From Vampirovibrio chlorellavorus (lineage in GTDB: Bacteria; Cyanobacteriota; Vampirovibrionia; Vampirovibrionales; Vampirovibrionaceae): 64,000 bases of DNA. The position numbers and the translations under genes are program-made. The DNA lies in contig CAIPMU010000003.1 in the NCBI GenBank assembly GCA_903866275.1, positions 65,805 through 129,804 of the forward strand, read 5' to 3'. Positions 26,098-37,079 of this stretch are shown here, piece after piece; position 1 is the stretch's first letter, and each line of letters opens with the position of its first letter. The notes under the pieces are model-generated. The model was not told the origin of the DNA and did no database searches. It saw only the letters and a program-made list of their open reading frames with translations.

Positions 26098-27340
26098 AGG
26101 TTGGCTCCTCCGTTTTGTCTGTCTCTGTTTGAGTAATTAAACTTTCATAGGCCGCATCCGTCTCGTTCAGACTACCTGTGGCGATGAGGCCGCACACCAA
26201 CTCCGCCAGTTTGGGAGAAATCAGGAATCCATGACGATACAGGCCATTCACCCGAATGAGTCCGCTGTTTATTTCAATGCGCGGCAGATTATCCGGCAAT
26301 GCAGGGCGGCAATTGACCGCCATCTCTTGTAACGTGGATTCCGCAAAGCCGGGATGCACGGTGAACGCCGCTGAGAGCAGCTCCATCGCGGATTGCACGG
26401 TCATGGGGCGGAAATCTTCGCTCTCCAGCGAGGTAGCCCCGATGAGGTAATGCTGATTTTCTCGGGGCACCACATACAGTGGATGTCTCGGGTGCATCAG
26501 CCGAATGGGCCGGTTGAGTTGAACTTCGGGGGCATGCACGCGGATGATCTCGCCGCGCACCCCGCGCACTTGGGTCCAATCGCTGTTCGCGCCCAGCCCC
26601 CGGCAATCGAGTACCCAATCAAAGTGGTGCGATTGCTGTGCGTCCTCAATTTCATGCGGGGCGATGCTTAAAACTGGGGTATTGCTGTGCCAGGGAATGC
26701 CTTGTTCTTTCAGCGCTTGGGCTAAAGCGGGCATGAGTTGTCGGTTATCAATCTGACCTTCCTCGGGGAGGAAAATGCCCGTACGGAAGCGCTCGCCCAG
26801 TTGCGGCTCCAGCGCGCTCAGTTCCTCGGGAGCCAGGCGCCAGCGGATGGCGTCCCCAGTTTGCATGGGCTTAACCCACGGCTGAAGCGTTGGATCGGCG
26901 AGTTTACCTTGCAGCATCCTCGCAAAATGGCTGAGTTCGGGCGCATCCAGATGGTGCGCCACGGCCAATGTTCCCTCCCGTTGAAAGAAAACCGGCTGGC
27001 TCAAGCGCCCCAACAGGCTTTCCCATAAATTCAGCGATTCAAAGCCCAGTTGCCCAATCATGGGCTCCGAGGATTCCAGTTCGGCCACGGGGGAGAGCAT
27101 GCCCGCCCCGGTGTGGCCGCAACTTTGATGACCGTCTGCGTGATCGCGATCAAACAGGGTGACGCGCCAGCCTTGCTCGCTCAGCCGCAAGGCCAACAGG
27201 CGACCCATCAAGCCTGCCCCCACAATGCCCACCGTGCCCAGTCGTCCGGTGGACGAATTGGCGGACGCACGGCCAGCGGCTGGCGTGTCCGGTTTGCCTT
27301 GTGAGGAATGGCTGGATGGGTTCGCTGTTGGCTTAGGCAT
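26081..27340 (-). CDS. thiO: Glycine oxidase ThiO
   Basis: ThiO is an FAD-dependent oxidase that converts glycine to iminoglycine for ThiG, the oxygen-using alternative to the radical SAM enzyme ThiH. The 419-residue product has an N-terminal leader of about 35 polar residues, then the dinucleotide fold VGIVGAGLMGRLLALRLSEQGWRVTLFDRD. It also has a GAGMLSP segment, DWVLDCRGLGA, RGVRGEIIRVH and a C-terminal GLYRHGFLISPKLAELV. The extra N-terminal residues are Ser/Pro-rich and probably not catalytic. The use of ThiO rather than ThiH implies aerobic or micro-aerobic thiamin synthesis. Confidence 0.92.
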   Translation of the reverse strand: MPKPTANPSSHSSQGKPDTPAAGRASANSSTGRLGTVGIVGAGLMGRLLALRLSEQGWRVTLFDRDHADGHQSCGHTGAGMLSPVAELESSEPMIGQLGFESLNLWESLLGRLSQPVFFQREGTLAVAHHLDAPELSHFARMLQGKLADPTLQPWVKPMQTGDAIRWRLAPEELSALEPQLGERFRTGIFLPEEGQIDNRQLMPALAQALKEQGIPWHSNTPVLSIAPHEIEDAQQSHHFDWVLDCRGLGANSDWTQVRGVRGEIIRVHAPEVQLNRPIRLMHPRHPLYVVPRENQHYLIGATSLESEDFRPMTVQSAMELLSAAFTVHPGFAESTLQEMAVNCRPALPDNLPRIEINSGLIRVNGLYRHGFLISPKLAELVCGLIATGSLNETDAAYESLITQTETDKTEEPTYAVAH

Positions 27341-27388
27341 GGTTGCGTAACTCTCTGTATAATTCGCTGTTTGACTGGTTGTGCGTCC

Positions 27389-29559
<2,171 letters not shown>

Positions 29560-29727
29560 GATTATTACGGTTGTTCAACCCCGTTTTCGAGTTGACGCGG
29601 TCATCATAGATTAAATGTTTTGCTTTGGCAATTGGCGTATTTTTGGGGATTAGATGCGGCTCCTTGCTTTGCTTCTCTGCGTCTTTGCTTTATCTTGAGG
29701 AAATCATCCCTTAAAATAAATCGTAAG

Positions 29728-30906
29728 ATGAACGTCAATAAACCCCTTCTTTCTGCCAAACGCATTGTCATCAAACTGGGAACCCAGGTGGTGATCGAGT
29801 TGGCTGGACAATCGGCGGATCAGTTTGCCTCCGAGCGGCTGGCGCACCTGACCCGCCAGTGTGCGGCGCTGGTGCAGTCCGGCAAGGAAGTGATTCTGGT
29901 GTCCTCCGGCGCGGTGGGTTTGGGCCGACAAGCCTTAAAGCTGACCGGCACCCTCAGTCTGAATGAAAAACAGGCCTGCGCCGCCGTGGGGCAAAGCCTG
30001 CTGATGAATGCCTACCGGGAACTTTTTGCCCAGTCGGGCTTGTTGACGGCTCAAGTGCTGCTGACGGCCACCGATTTTGCGGATCGCAAGCATTACCTTA
30101 GCGTGCGGCAAACGCTGGAAACCTTGCTCAAGCTGAACGTGGTGCCCATCATCAACGAGAACGACACTACCTCCACCATGGAATTGCAGGAAGAACGCTA
30201 TACCAAGGGCTTTGGGGATAACGACATGCTCTCGGCGCTGGTGGCGGCCAAGCTGGATTCTGATCTATTGGTGATTTTAACCAACGTGGACGGTATTTAC
30301 ACCGATAACCCCACCACCAATCCCAACGCCCAGCGTGTGACGCGGATCGAGCATTTTCAGGAACTCCAACAGATTGACGCCACCGGGCAATCCGCCCTGG
30401 GGCGTGGCGGCATGTCTTCCAAGCTGGAAGCCGCTCGCATTGCGGCCATCAGCGGGGTGTATACCTTTATCACTTCCGGCATCAACCCGGAGCCTCTGAC
30501 CCCTTTGTTGCAACCTCTCACCGGGGAGATGCCGGGAACGCTGGTGCTGCCTCAAGCCTCCCTGCGCGGCAAAAAGCGCTGGATTGGTATGGCCTCGGGC
30601 TATCACGGCATCGTGGTGGTGAACGAAGGCGCGCGCAAAGCCTTAGTGGAGAATCATGCAAGCCTGCTGCCCATTGGGGTGGTGGCAGTGCAGGGTCAAT
30701 TTGCCGCTCAGCAGGTGGTCAGCTTGCAGGATGAGCGTGGCATGGAGTTGGGCCGGGGCCTAACGCACTTTTCCTCTGAGGAGATTGAGAAGATCAAGGG
30801 CCTGCACGGCGAGCAGATTGCTTCAGCCCTGAACTTGTCCAGCCCGGATCGGCACGAACTCATTCACCGGGACAATCTGGTGATTTTTGAAGAATACGGA
30901 GTGTAA
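29728..30906 (+). CDS. proB: Glutamate 5-kinase
   Basis: ProB phosphorylates glutamate at the gamma position, starting proline synthesis. The start ATG at 29728 gives 392 residues; the longer frame from 29620 adds a Cys/Phe-rich leader that looks untranslated. Features are RIVIKLGTQVV, VSSGAVGLGRQAL, QSLLMNAYRELF, PIINENDTTSTMELQEERY, GFGDNDMLSALVAAKL, LTNVDGIYTDNP, and GRGGMSSKLEAARIA in the kinase domain, followed by a C-terminal PUA domain (about 300-385). A four-base gap separates it from proA. Confidence 0.95.
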   Translation: MNVNKPLLSAKRIVIKLGTQVVIELAGQSADQFASERLAHLTRQCAALVQSGKEVILVSSGAVGLGRQALKLTGTLSLNEKQACAAVGQSLLMNAYRELFAQSGLLTAQVLLTATDFADRKHYLSVRQTLETLLKLNVVPIINENDTTSTMELQEERYTKGFGDNDMLSALVAAKLDSDLLVILTNVDGIYTDNPTTNPNAQRVTRIEHFQELQQIDATGQSALGRGGMSSKLEAARIAAISGVYTFITSGINPEPLTPLLQPLTGEMPGTLVLPQASLRGKKRWIGMASGYHGIVVVNEGARKALVENHASLLPIGVVAVQGQFAAQQVVSLQDERGMELGRGLTHFSSEEIEKIKGLHGEQIASALNLSSPDRHELIHRDNLVIFEEYGV

Positions 30907-30910
30907 TCCC

Positions 30911-32233
30911 ATGTCCTTACCCCCTTCGTCCTCGACCCCTTCGGCCCTGAATATTGAGAGCACTCTGCAAGCGGGCAAGACCGCCTTTTTGGGCATGGCC
31001 ACCCTCTCTACGGCGCAAAAGAATGAGGCGTTGGCCCAATTCGCCGAGATCATTGCCCAACATGCGGATTTGTTGCTGGCCGAAAACCAGAAAGACATTG
31101 CGCAAGCCGAGGCGGATGCACTCACGCCTAGCCTCTATCAGCGCCTCAAGCTGGATGCCGGTAAAATTGCCCAGTTGGTGCAAGGCATTCGTGATTTAAT
31201 CCAGCTCCCCGATCCGGCGGGTCAGGTGCTGGGGCGCACCCAGTTGGATGACGGCTTGATTTTGGAAAAAATCACCGTGCCCTTGGGCTTGATTGGTATT
31301 ATCTTTGAATCCCGCCCGGACGTGATCCCCCAGATTCTCTCCCTGATTTTGAAAAGCGGGAACGCGGTCGTGCTCAAGGGCGGTCGCGAGGCTACTCAAA
31401 CCAATCAGGCCTTTATGCAACTGGTGGACAAACTCAACGCCGCTTGCCCCTGGCTCCCACCCCATTGGGCCACCTTGCTGGACGGGCGCGAGGCCGTGCA
31501 GCAGATGCTCCACTACCCGCAATTTGTGGATTTGATTATCCCGCGCGGATCGAATCAGTTGGTGCAATCCATTATGTCCAATACCAAAATTCCGGTGTTG
31601 GGCCATGCCGATGGCGTTTGCCACTTGTACGTGCATCCCAGCGTCAAGCTGGATCAAGCGGTGGCCGTGGCCGTCGATGCTAAAATTCAGTACCCCTCGG
31701 CTTGCAACGCCCTGGAAACCCTCTTGGTGGACAAGGCCATCGCCTCCAGCTTTTTGCCCCGCTTTGCCCAGGAGGCCCAAGCCGCAGGCATCACTCTGCG
31801 CGGTTGCAAGGATACTCTCTTGCTCTTGCCTCAAATTGACCCGGCGAGCGACGCCGATTGGCGCACCGAGTACGGCGATTTGACGTTGTCGATCAAAGTG
31901 GTGCCCTCGCTGGATGCGGCCATTCAGCATATTAATCAGTATGGCTCCCATCACACCGACGCCATTTTGGCCCAAGATCCCGCCGTGCTGGAACATTTTT
32001 TAAACGCCGTCGATTCCGCCTGCGTCTTTGCCAACGCCTCCACCCGCTTTGCCGATGGGTTCCGGTTTGGCCTGGGTGCGGAAATCGGCATCAGTACCGC
32101 GAAAACCCACGCACGTGGGCCGGTGGGCCTAGAGGGTTTAGTAATTTACAAGTACAAACTGCGCGGTCAAGGCCACATCGTGGCCGACTATGTGGGCACC
32201 ACGGCCAAGCCGTTTCAGCATCAGGCGCTGTAA
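30911..32233 (+). CDS. proA: Gamma-glutamyl phosphate reductase
   Basis: ProA reduces glutamyl phosphate with NADPH to glutamate semialdehyde. The start ATG at 30911 follows proB by four bases, giving 440 residues. Segments include PLGLIGIIFESRPDVIPQI, SGNAVVLKGGREA, LIIPRGSNQLVQSI, PVLGHADGVCHLYV, YPSACNALETLLV with the catalytic Cys, and FANASTRFADGFRFGLGAEIGIST followed by GPVGLEGLVIYKYKL. The length is about 20 residues above the typical size because of a Ser-rich N-terminus. proC is not in the window. Confidence 0.96.
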   Translation: MSLPPSSSTPSALNIESTLQAGKTAFLGMATLSTAQKNEALAQFAEIIAQHADLLLAENQKDIAQAEADALTPSLYQRLKLDAGKIAQLVQGIRDLIQLPDPAGQVLGRTQLDDGLILEKITVPLGLIGIIFESRPDVIPQILSLILKSGNAVVLKGGREATQTNQAFMQLVDKLNAACPWLPPHWATLLDGREAVQQMLHYPQFVDLIIPRGSNQLVQSIMSNTKIPVLGHADGVCHLYVHPSVKLDQAVAVAVDAKIQYPSACNALETLLVDKAIASSFLPRFAQEAQAAGITLRGCKDTLLLLPQIDPASDADWRTEYGDLTLSIKVVPSLDAAIQHINQYGSHHTDAILAQDPAVLEHFLNAVDSACVFANASTRFADGFRFGLGAEIGISTAKTHARGPVGLEGLVIYKYKLRGQGHIVADYVGTTAKPFQHQAL

Positions 32234-32282
32234 ATTTCAAGCTGTAAATTTTAAAGTGAATATTTAAATTTAGCACTAAGCA

Positions 32283-32313
32283 AAAGTGGCTTCCCAAACG
32301 GGAAGCCACTTTT
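32283..32313. terminator. Bidirectional rho-independent terminator between proA and the GntR-type gene
   Basis: AAAAGTGGCTTCCC and GGGAAGCCACTTTT form a perfect 14-bp stem around AAAC. It is A-rich on one side and T-rich on the other, so it can terminate proA on the plus strand and the convergent regulator gene on the minus strand. Confidence 0.88.
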
Positions 32314-32330
32314 GAGTATGGGGAGTTGGG

Positions 32331-33644
32331 TTAATTCAGGGTCGTGGCCACGGCCTTGTTGGCGCGGTAGGTCTTCACGGTTTCCGGGTTGATGGACACC
32401 CAGGTGAAGGTTTGGCCGGTGGTGCTTTCGCCCTCGGGGGCTTCCGGCACGCGGGTGACATAAGTTCCGCCGTAGCGACCGCGCGAGAAGCTGACCATTT
32501 TTTCCTTGGCCAGATTTTGCAGGGCCTTGCGAATGGTATTGCTGCTCACGTCCAGTTCCTTGGAAAGCAGACCCATTGCGGGCAATTTGTCGCCGACCTT
32601 GTGATTCTCGCGAATCATGGTTTTCAGGTGGCGTTCCACTTTTTCGTAGTTGTAGAAGGTCACTTCCTCGGCGGGCACGAAGATGCTGGTATCCAGCGGC
32701 ATCAGCTTGGAAGCGTCCGGCTTTCGAACCACGTAAGTCCCGTAGCGACCCCGCTTGGAGCGCAGAATGCCCTGTTCGGCCAGGCGGCGCATGGCATCAT
32801 GTACGGTTTTGATGCTGACCTTGAAGATTTCCGACAGCTCCAGATGCGACGGCAGTTTGTCGTTTAGCTCAAAGCTTTCGGCCACCATCTTTTTGAGATC
32901 GCGCTCCAGTTGGTCAATTAGCGTCTCGGACTCAATGGCGCAATTGTTGCCCGCTTCCACTTCCGGGATCACACGGAGCGCCCAGTTGGCCTTGTTGCCC
33001 CGGTTGCCCAGGCTTTTCAGGATGCCAATGCCGGAGAGATATTCCAGCGCCAGACGGGTTGTGTTGGGCGCGGAATTGATGGTTTTGGCAATTTCACGGG
33101 CCGAGGGCAGCGTTTGCGCGGGCTGGAAGCCGCTTTCCACAATGTAATTCTTGATGGCCAAAACGGCTTGATCCCGTTTGGAGGTTTGCTTGCGCATGCG
33201 CTGACCGGAGTGATCCGCGTTGCGGAGCAGGGTACCAATGCGTTGCTTGGATTCCACGTGGCCTTCGTCTTCGATATATCGAATGGCGTTTTGCACCGTG
33301 CCCACGCTCACGCCCAAATAGGTGGCGATTTCGCTTTTCTTGGGCAACAAGTGGCGTTCCGTGGCAGCGCCGGATTTTAAGGAGGCCATGATCCAGTTGC
33401 GGAGCCATTCGGCGATCAGGGTGTCTTTGGTGGCGCCGGGTGCCTGAAAATCAGGAATTTCGCGGGGGAGTTGGCTGATTTCCACGCGGAGCAGGCCCGC
33501 TTTGCTGACATTTTCCAAATCCGCGTAGCCGAGGGCTTCCTCGACGGTCATGCCAAAATCGTTGGGGAGGACCAAGTCTTCGCCCGGGATGGTTGCATTG
33601 TTGTTGACGGATTGTTTGCTTACGCCAGTATTTGATAAGACCAT
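32331..33644 (-). CDS. Regulator with four tandem GntR-type winged-helix domains
   Basis: The 437-residue protein has four winged-helix repeats of GntR type. Approximate positions are 75-142 (LPKKSEIATYLGVSVGTVQNAIRYIEDEG), 157-226 (LPSAREIAKTINSAPNTTRLALEYLSGIG), 241-309 (LPSHLELSEIFKVSIKTVHDAMRRLAEQG) and 332-400 (LPAMGLLSKELDVSSNTIRKALQNLAKEK). Repeats three and four both end in a matching wing (R-G-R-Y-G). Typical GntR regulators have one such domain plus an effector-binding domain. Here no effector domain is seen, only about 70 residues before and 35 after. It is a transcription regulator or DNA-architectural protein with an unknown target; the 585-base upstream gap could carry autoregulatory sites. 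Confidence 0.85.
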   Translation of the reverse strand: MVLSNTGVSKQSVNNNATIPGEDLVLPNDFGMTVEEALGYADLENVSKAGLLRVEISQLPREIPDFQAPGATKDTLIAEWLRNWIMASLKSGAATERHLLPKKSEIATYLGVSVGTVQNAIRYIEDEGHVESKQRIGTLLRNADHSGQRMRKQTSKRDQAVLAIKNYIVESGFQPAQTLPSAREIAKTINSAPNTTRLALEYLSGIGILKSLGNRGNKANWALRVIPEVEAGNNCAIESETLIDQLERDLKKMVAESFELNDKLPSHLELSEIFKVSIKTVHDAMRRLAEQGILRSKRGRYGTYVVRKPDASKLMPLDTSIFVPAEEVTFYNYEKVERHLKTMIRENHKVGDKLPAMGLLSKELDVSSNTIRKALQNLAKEKMVSFSRGRYGGTYVTRVPEAPEGESTTGQTFTWVSINPETVKTYRANKAVATTLN

Positions 33645-34229
33645 AAGCGCCTGTGTCCTCCCCTAAGGTGTCATGCTATGAGATAGATCCGATAGAGTGT
33701 CTAGCCGTTCCACGGGTGACGTGGTTGGACCGGAGTTAAACTTGTTCTGTCGTGTGTCCCTTGTCCCTATCAATTCTTGTTTATATTAAAACAGTGGGGG
33801 ATAAATTGTTGCTAGTTTACCCGGTTTTCAATGAAGAGACGTTACAAAGGATGGGGCTAACCTTCCACTTTCCAGTCGGGGGCCATTTCACTTGAAGGGT
33901 GTGTCTCCAGATTATTTGAAACAGAGTGGGTTTTACATCTGGCATGTTCAGTCCGTCCAGTCAGAGCGGGTGATCCAGCGTTCAAACCATTCAATGTACT
34001 AACCAGGAATCCGTACCAAAACTGTAACAACAAGAATTTAAAATAAGGTGGAACTGTTTGGGTGAAATTACCTAGTAAGTGTAAGAAAAACGGTATTGGG
34101 TTGCAAGCACTTTACGTGAAAAAACAACATAAAATTTTTAGAACTTTCAAGAGGCTCGAAAACGGCATAAAAGCTTGCACAAAAACCAAAAAACACCAGT
34201 CTTTATTTCTTCAATATTTTAGTGACAAA
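33645..34229. other. Intergenic region, about 585 bases, upstream of the four-winged-helix gene
   Basis: AT-rich and without a supported gene. A Lys-rich 63-codon frame at 34062-34253 lacks a good ribosome site and ends inside a terminator hairpin, so it is not called. The size of the region suggests a long leader or regulatory zone for the minus-strand regulator. No clear palindrome was found by eye. Confidence 0.4.
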
Positions 34230-34259
34230 AGCGCCTCATTTGAATATAAATGAGGCGCT
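34230..34259 (-). terminator. Rho-independent terminator after PHP gene
   Basis: AGCGCCTCATTT and AAATGAGGCGCT form a perfect 12-bp stem with a six-base loop; on the minus strand TTTTGT follows. It lies about 40 bases beyond the stop of the PHP-domain gene. Confidence 0.8.
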
Positions 34260-34300
34260 ATATCGATATATGCTATTGAGGAGATTTGGGTCTGTTAGGC

Positions 34301-35167
34301 TTATGACGCTTTGAATGCGGACATTTGCAGGCGTTTGCGTTCCGCGTGCAGTTCCCGGTAAACGGCTGGCGGCATATGCACCCGTTCCAGCGCCTTGCTG
34401 TAGGCATCGACCAAACCATGAAAATCTGTGCCACCCGTGACGATCAGGCCCAGTTTTTCGGCCAGGGAGCAATGAAACTCAATCAGCGCCGGGGAGTGGC
34501 TTCGGTGGTAAGCTTCCAGCCCGCGCAAGCCATAGTTCATCAGGTCTTCCGCCAGTTCTTCCACGATTTCCATATCACCAGGGTGAGCAATGACGGCAAT
34601 GCCGCCGCTTTCGTAAATGGCTTCCACTGCTTCATGGGGCGGGACTGTCTTGCGACGGACATACGTTTCAGATTTGGGGTTCAGGTACTTGCTGAACGCT
34701 TGAGAAATGGTTTGCGCGCCGCCTTTTTCCACAATGGCCTTGGCCACGTGGGGACGCCCGATGGTGCCGGTTTCACTGGCCTGCCGCACAATATCTTCAA
34801 AGCTGATGTTCAGTTTGCCCTTGATCTTGAGCTTTTGAGCCATTTCCTGCATCTGGATCACGCGGGATTCTCGGTGGGCGTTGATCACGGCTTGCAGGCT
34901 GCTGTTTTCCGGGTCGATGTAGTAGCCCAGAATGTGAACTTCTTTTTCTTTCCAGACCGTGTTCAGTTCAATGCCGGGAATGATCTCCAGCGGCTGGCCT
35001 TCAATGGCACGCTCGGTGGCTGCTTTTTGGGCGTGGCAGAGCGATTGGGTGGTATCGTGATCCGTAATGGCGATGGCTTCCAGTTTATTGTCCAGCGCCA
35101 GTTGCACCAGATCCTCGGGTAAGACCGAGCCATCGGAAAATACGGTGTGCATATGCAGGTCAATCAT
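34301..35167 (-). CDS. PHP-domain phosphoesterase
   Basis: The 288-residue product from the ATG at 35167 starts with the PHP metal motif MIDLHMHTVFSDGSVLPEDL, then AIAITDHDTT, IIPGIELNT, and near residue 195 GIAVIAHPGDMEIVE, with a later GGTDFHGL. These His and Asp residues bind two or three metals. Family members hydrolyse phosphomonoesters, including nucleoside 3',5'-bisphosphates and the 5'-end of oligonucleotides (the TrpH/RnaseAM-type branch, which this resembles in length and motif order). The exact substrate is not clear from sequence. A terminator closes the gene. Confidence 0.88.
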   Translation of the reverse strand: MIDLHMHTVFSDGSVLPEDLVQLALDNKLEAIAITDHDTTQSLCHAQKAATERAIEGQPLEIIPGIELNTVWKEKEVHILGYYIDPENSSLQAVINAHRESRVIQMQEMAQKLKIKGKLNISFEDIVRQASETGTIGRPHVAKAIVEKGGAQTISQAFSKYLNPKSETYVRRKTVPPHEAVEAIYESGGIAVIAHPGDMEIVEELAEDLMNYGLRGLEAYHRSHSPALIEFHCSLAEKLGLIVTGGTDFHGLVDAYSKALERVHMPPAVYRELHAERKRLQMSAFKAS

Positions 35168-35329
35168 GGCGAAACGTCCTACTTCATTGCTGTTTGGGAT
35201 GTTCGGAAGCAAAGTTGGGCGTGACAGCGCCACGCGGAAAGCCAACAAAAACCGAGCAGGCCATTGAGGCCAGACTCCTCGTCTGTTTCCGCGTTTATTG
35301 TGGCGAATTTAAAATGTGCAGAATAGTCA

Positions 35330-35461
35330 TCGCAAAATACTCATTACTTCCTTGATACCAGAATAACCGATTACCGAACCTGTTTCCAGTGGTTCCGGCT
35401 GAATTCCCCTAAGTTGTCGATCAACGACCTGGTAGTAGTCATCGCCTGACCTTTTTGCCAT
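35330..35461 (-). CDS. Possible very small protein, 43-44 aa
   Basis: An ATG at 35461 opens a short frame (MAKRSGDDYYQVVDRQLRG...), while a longer version from a TTG at 35533 would overlap the end of the upstream gene. Composition is protein-like, with a hydrophilic N-terminus and a C-terminal helix. No strong ribosome site is seen. It fills the otherwise empty gap between two minus-strand genes. Low confidence. Confidence 0.25.
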
Positions 35462-35513
35462 GCCGGATTGAAAACCATTAGCAGAGTGTCTTTCAGGTGG
35501 TTTGATATACGGA

Positions 35514-35897
35514 TCAGTCCCGATTCTCTTCAATGAAATCCAGCAAGCAGGCCGGATCGCTAATCAGGCGAACGCTGGAGACATATTCATCCAGATGCCA
35601 AACCCCTTTGGCGTCCTGATGATTCTTATAGATGTCGTAACCCACCACTTCGGTTTCGTTCAGGGTTTTTCGGGAGCGCAAAATGTACTCAAAGTGGGTT
35701 TCTCCCTCAGCTTTTTCGTTCCAGACATCTTCCAGATAGAGTTCAAAGTGGGGGTAGTGCTGGTTGACCCAGTCTCTCAGGGCGTTGAGTTGTACATAAA
35801 TATCGTCAGAGCTTTGCAGACAGGCTTGCATGGCCGTATAAGCACTCTGGCGATCCGGCTCGATGGGCTCGGTCGTGGTATCGGGAAAGGTGTTCAT
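35514..35897 (-). CDS. Small acidic protein of unknown function, 127 aa
   Basis: The start ATG at 35897 gives MNTFPDTTTEPIEPDRQ, and the longer frame reads into the intergenic region. The protein is soluble and acidic, with a compact alpha/beta pattern (YVQLNALRDWVNQHYPHFELYLEDVWNEKAEGETHFEY, in parts) and a C-terminal LISDPACLLDFIEENRD helix. No known motif is recognised. Divergent to folE2 with about 310 bases between. Confidence 0.65.
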   Translation of the reverse strand: MNTFPDTTTEPIEPDRQSAYTAMQACLQSSDDIYVQLNALRDWVNQHYPHFELYLEDVWNEKAEGETHFEYILRSRKTLNETEVVGYDIYKNHQDAKGVWHLDEYVSSVRLISDPACLLDFIEENRD

Positions 35898-36017
35898 AGG
35901 TTCAGTGTAACCGGAACTCTTGAGAACGAAAAGACGCGATTGGGCTGGCAAGCAACCCATTTGGCTTGCCTTGGACTAATTGGGTAAGAGACGTGTATTG
36001 CGGCTGTTGTGTTTGTA

Positions 36018-36029
36018 TACCGATCGGTA
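36018..36029. promoter_or_regulatory. Perfect 12-bp palindrome in folE2 upstream region
   Basis: TACCGATCGGTA is self-complementary over all 12 bases and resembles operators of TetR-family repressors (ACCG...CGGT). It lies in the 311-base divergent gap between the 127-aa gene and folE2, about 180 bases before the folE2 ATG. No TetR gene is in the window. Confidence 0.35.
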
Positions 36030-36208
36030 AAGTGTGACCTAGACGTAAATGTTACTTTGGGTTAGTATGGCGGTGCAGAGCCATGCAAATTGCCCTATTT
36101 CTCACTCAGTCGTGCTTCTTTCTTACTTTCATTTTCACCTCGACTGCTCTGTGTTTTGGCACTTTCGGGTGCTTACTTCACCAAACCAAGCTATGGAAAC
36201 CGTTCATA

Positions 36209-37069
36209 ATGACTGACATCGTCCCGACCCCTTCCGCCCAAGCCCAAGAAGGCTTTTCGACCCTGCTGGATGTGCAAGGTCTGGCCGACAAGCGGGGCGT
36301 CACCCTCAATCAGGTTGGGGTGAAAAACGTGGAAATCCCCATGCAGGTCATCCAGAAGGACGGCAAACTGCAAACCGTGCAAGCGTTGGCCACCATGAGC
36401 GTGGGTCTGCCTGCCGAGTTCAAGGGCACCCACATGTCCCGGTTCATTATTCAACTCAGCGAGTGGAGTCAGAACAAGACCCTTTGCCTGGACTTCCGTG
36501 AATTCTTGCAAGAGGCCAAGGGCCGGCTGGAAGCGCCTTCTGCGTTTGTGGATCTGAAGTTTCGTTATTTCATCAATAAAGTAGCCCCGGTGAGTGGCCA
36601 GAGTGCGCCCATGGCTTATGAGTGTTCCTTTAAAGGCAGTCTGGACGAGCAAGATAACTACCGTTTGCTGCTCTCCGTGGTGGTGCCCTGTGCTACCCTT
36701 TGCCCCTGCAGCAAGGCTATTTCCGATTACGGCGCGCACAACCAGCGGGCCAATATCTATGCTACCGTGATCATCGATCCCGAGGCCGCCAGCCGTGTGG
36801 TCTGGATTGAAGACCTGGTCACCGGACTGGAAAATACGTCTTCTTGCCCGGTTTATCCCTTGATTAAGCGGGTGGACGAGAAGTTTATCACCGAAAAGGC
36901 CTACGACAACCCCAAGTTTGTGGAAGACGTCATTCGCGAATCCACCCTGTTGTTGCGGGAAACCAAAGGCATTACCGGATTCAGTCTGGAAGTGGAAGCG
37001 CTGGAAAGCATCCACGCGCACAACGCCTGGGCTGCACACGCCGAGAACTTCCTGACTCCGGCTGTCTAG
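36209..37069 (+). CDS. folE2: GTP cyclohydrolase FolE2
   Basis: FolE2 converts GTP to 7,8-dihydroneopterin triphosphate, like the unrelated FolE1, for folate, queuosine and biopterin-type cofactors. The start ATG at 36209 gives 286 residues, the family size; a longer frame from 36083 adds a hydrophobic leader not seen in FolE2 and was rejected. Typical segments are VKNVEIPMQV, VPCATLCPCSKAISDYGAHNQRA with the metal-ligand Cys, and CPVYPLIKRVDEKFITEKAYDNPKFVEDV. It is followed after 10 bases by the first PTPS-like gene. Confidence 0.93.
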   Translation: MTDIVPTPSAQAQEGFSTLLDVQGLADKRGVTLNQVGVKNVEIPMQVIQKDGKLQTVQALATMSVGLPAEFKGTHMSRFIIQLSEWSQNKTLCLDFREFLQEAKGRLEAPSAFVDLKFRYFINKVAPVSGQSAPMAYECSFKGSLDEQDNYRLLLSVVVPCATLCPCSKAISDYGAHNQRANIYATVIIDPEAASRVVWIEDLVTGLENTSSCPVYPLIKRVDEKFITEKAYDNPKFVEDVIRESTLLLRETKGITGFSLEVEALESIHAHNAWAAHAENFLTPAV

Positions 37070-37079
37070 GGGCTTTGTT

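Noticed and set aside
34062-34253. Plus-strand Lys-rich 63-codon frame upstream of the PHP gene terminator
   Set aside because: GTG start without a well-placed ribosome site, AT-rich, and its stop lies inside a terminator hairpin that belongs to the opposite strand.
36083-36208. N-terminal extension of FolE2 that reads as a hydrophobic leader
   Set aside because: FolE2 is a cytoplasmic enzyme whose usual length fits the ATG at 36209; the extension has no ribosome site and is likely untranslated leader.
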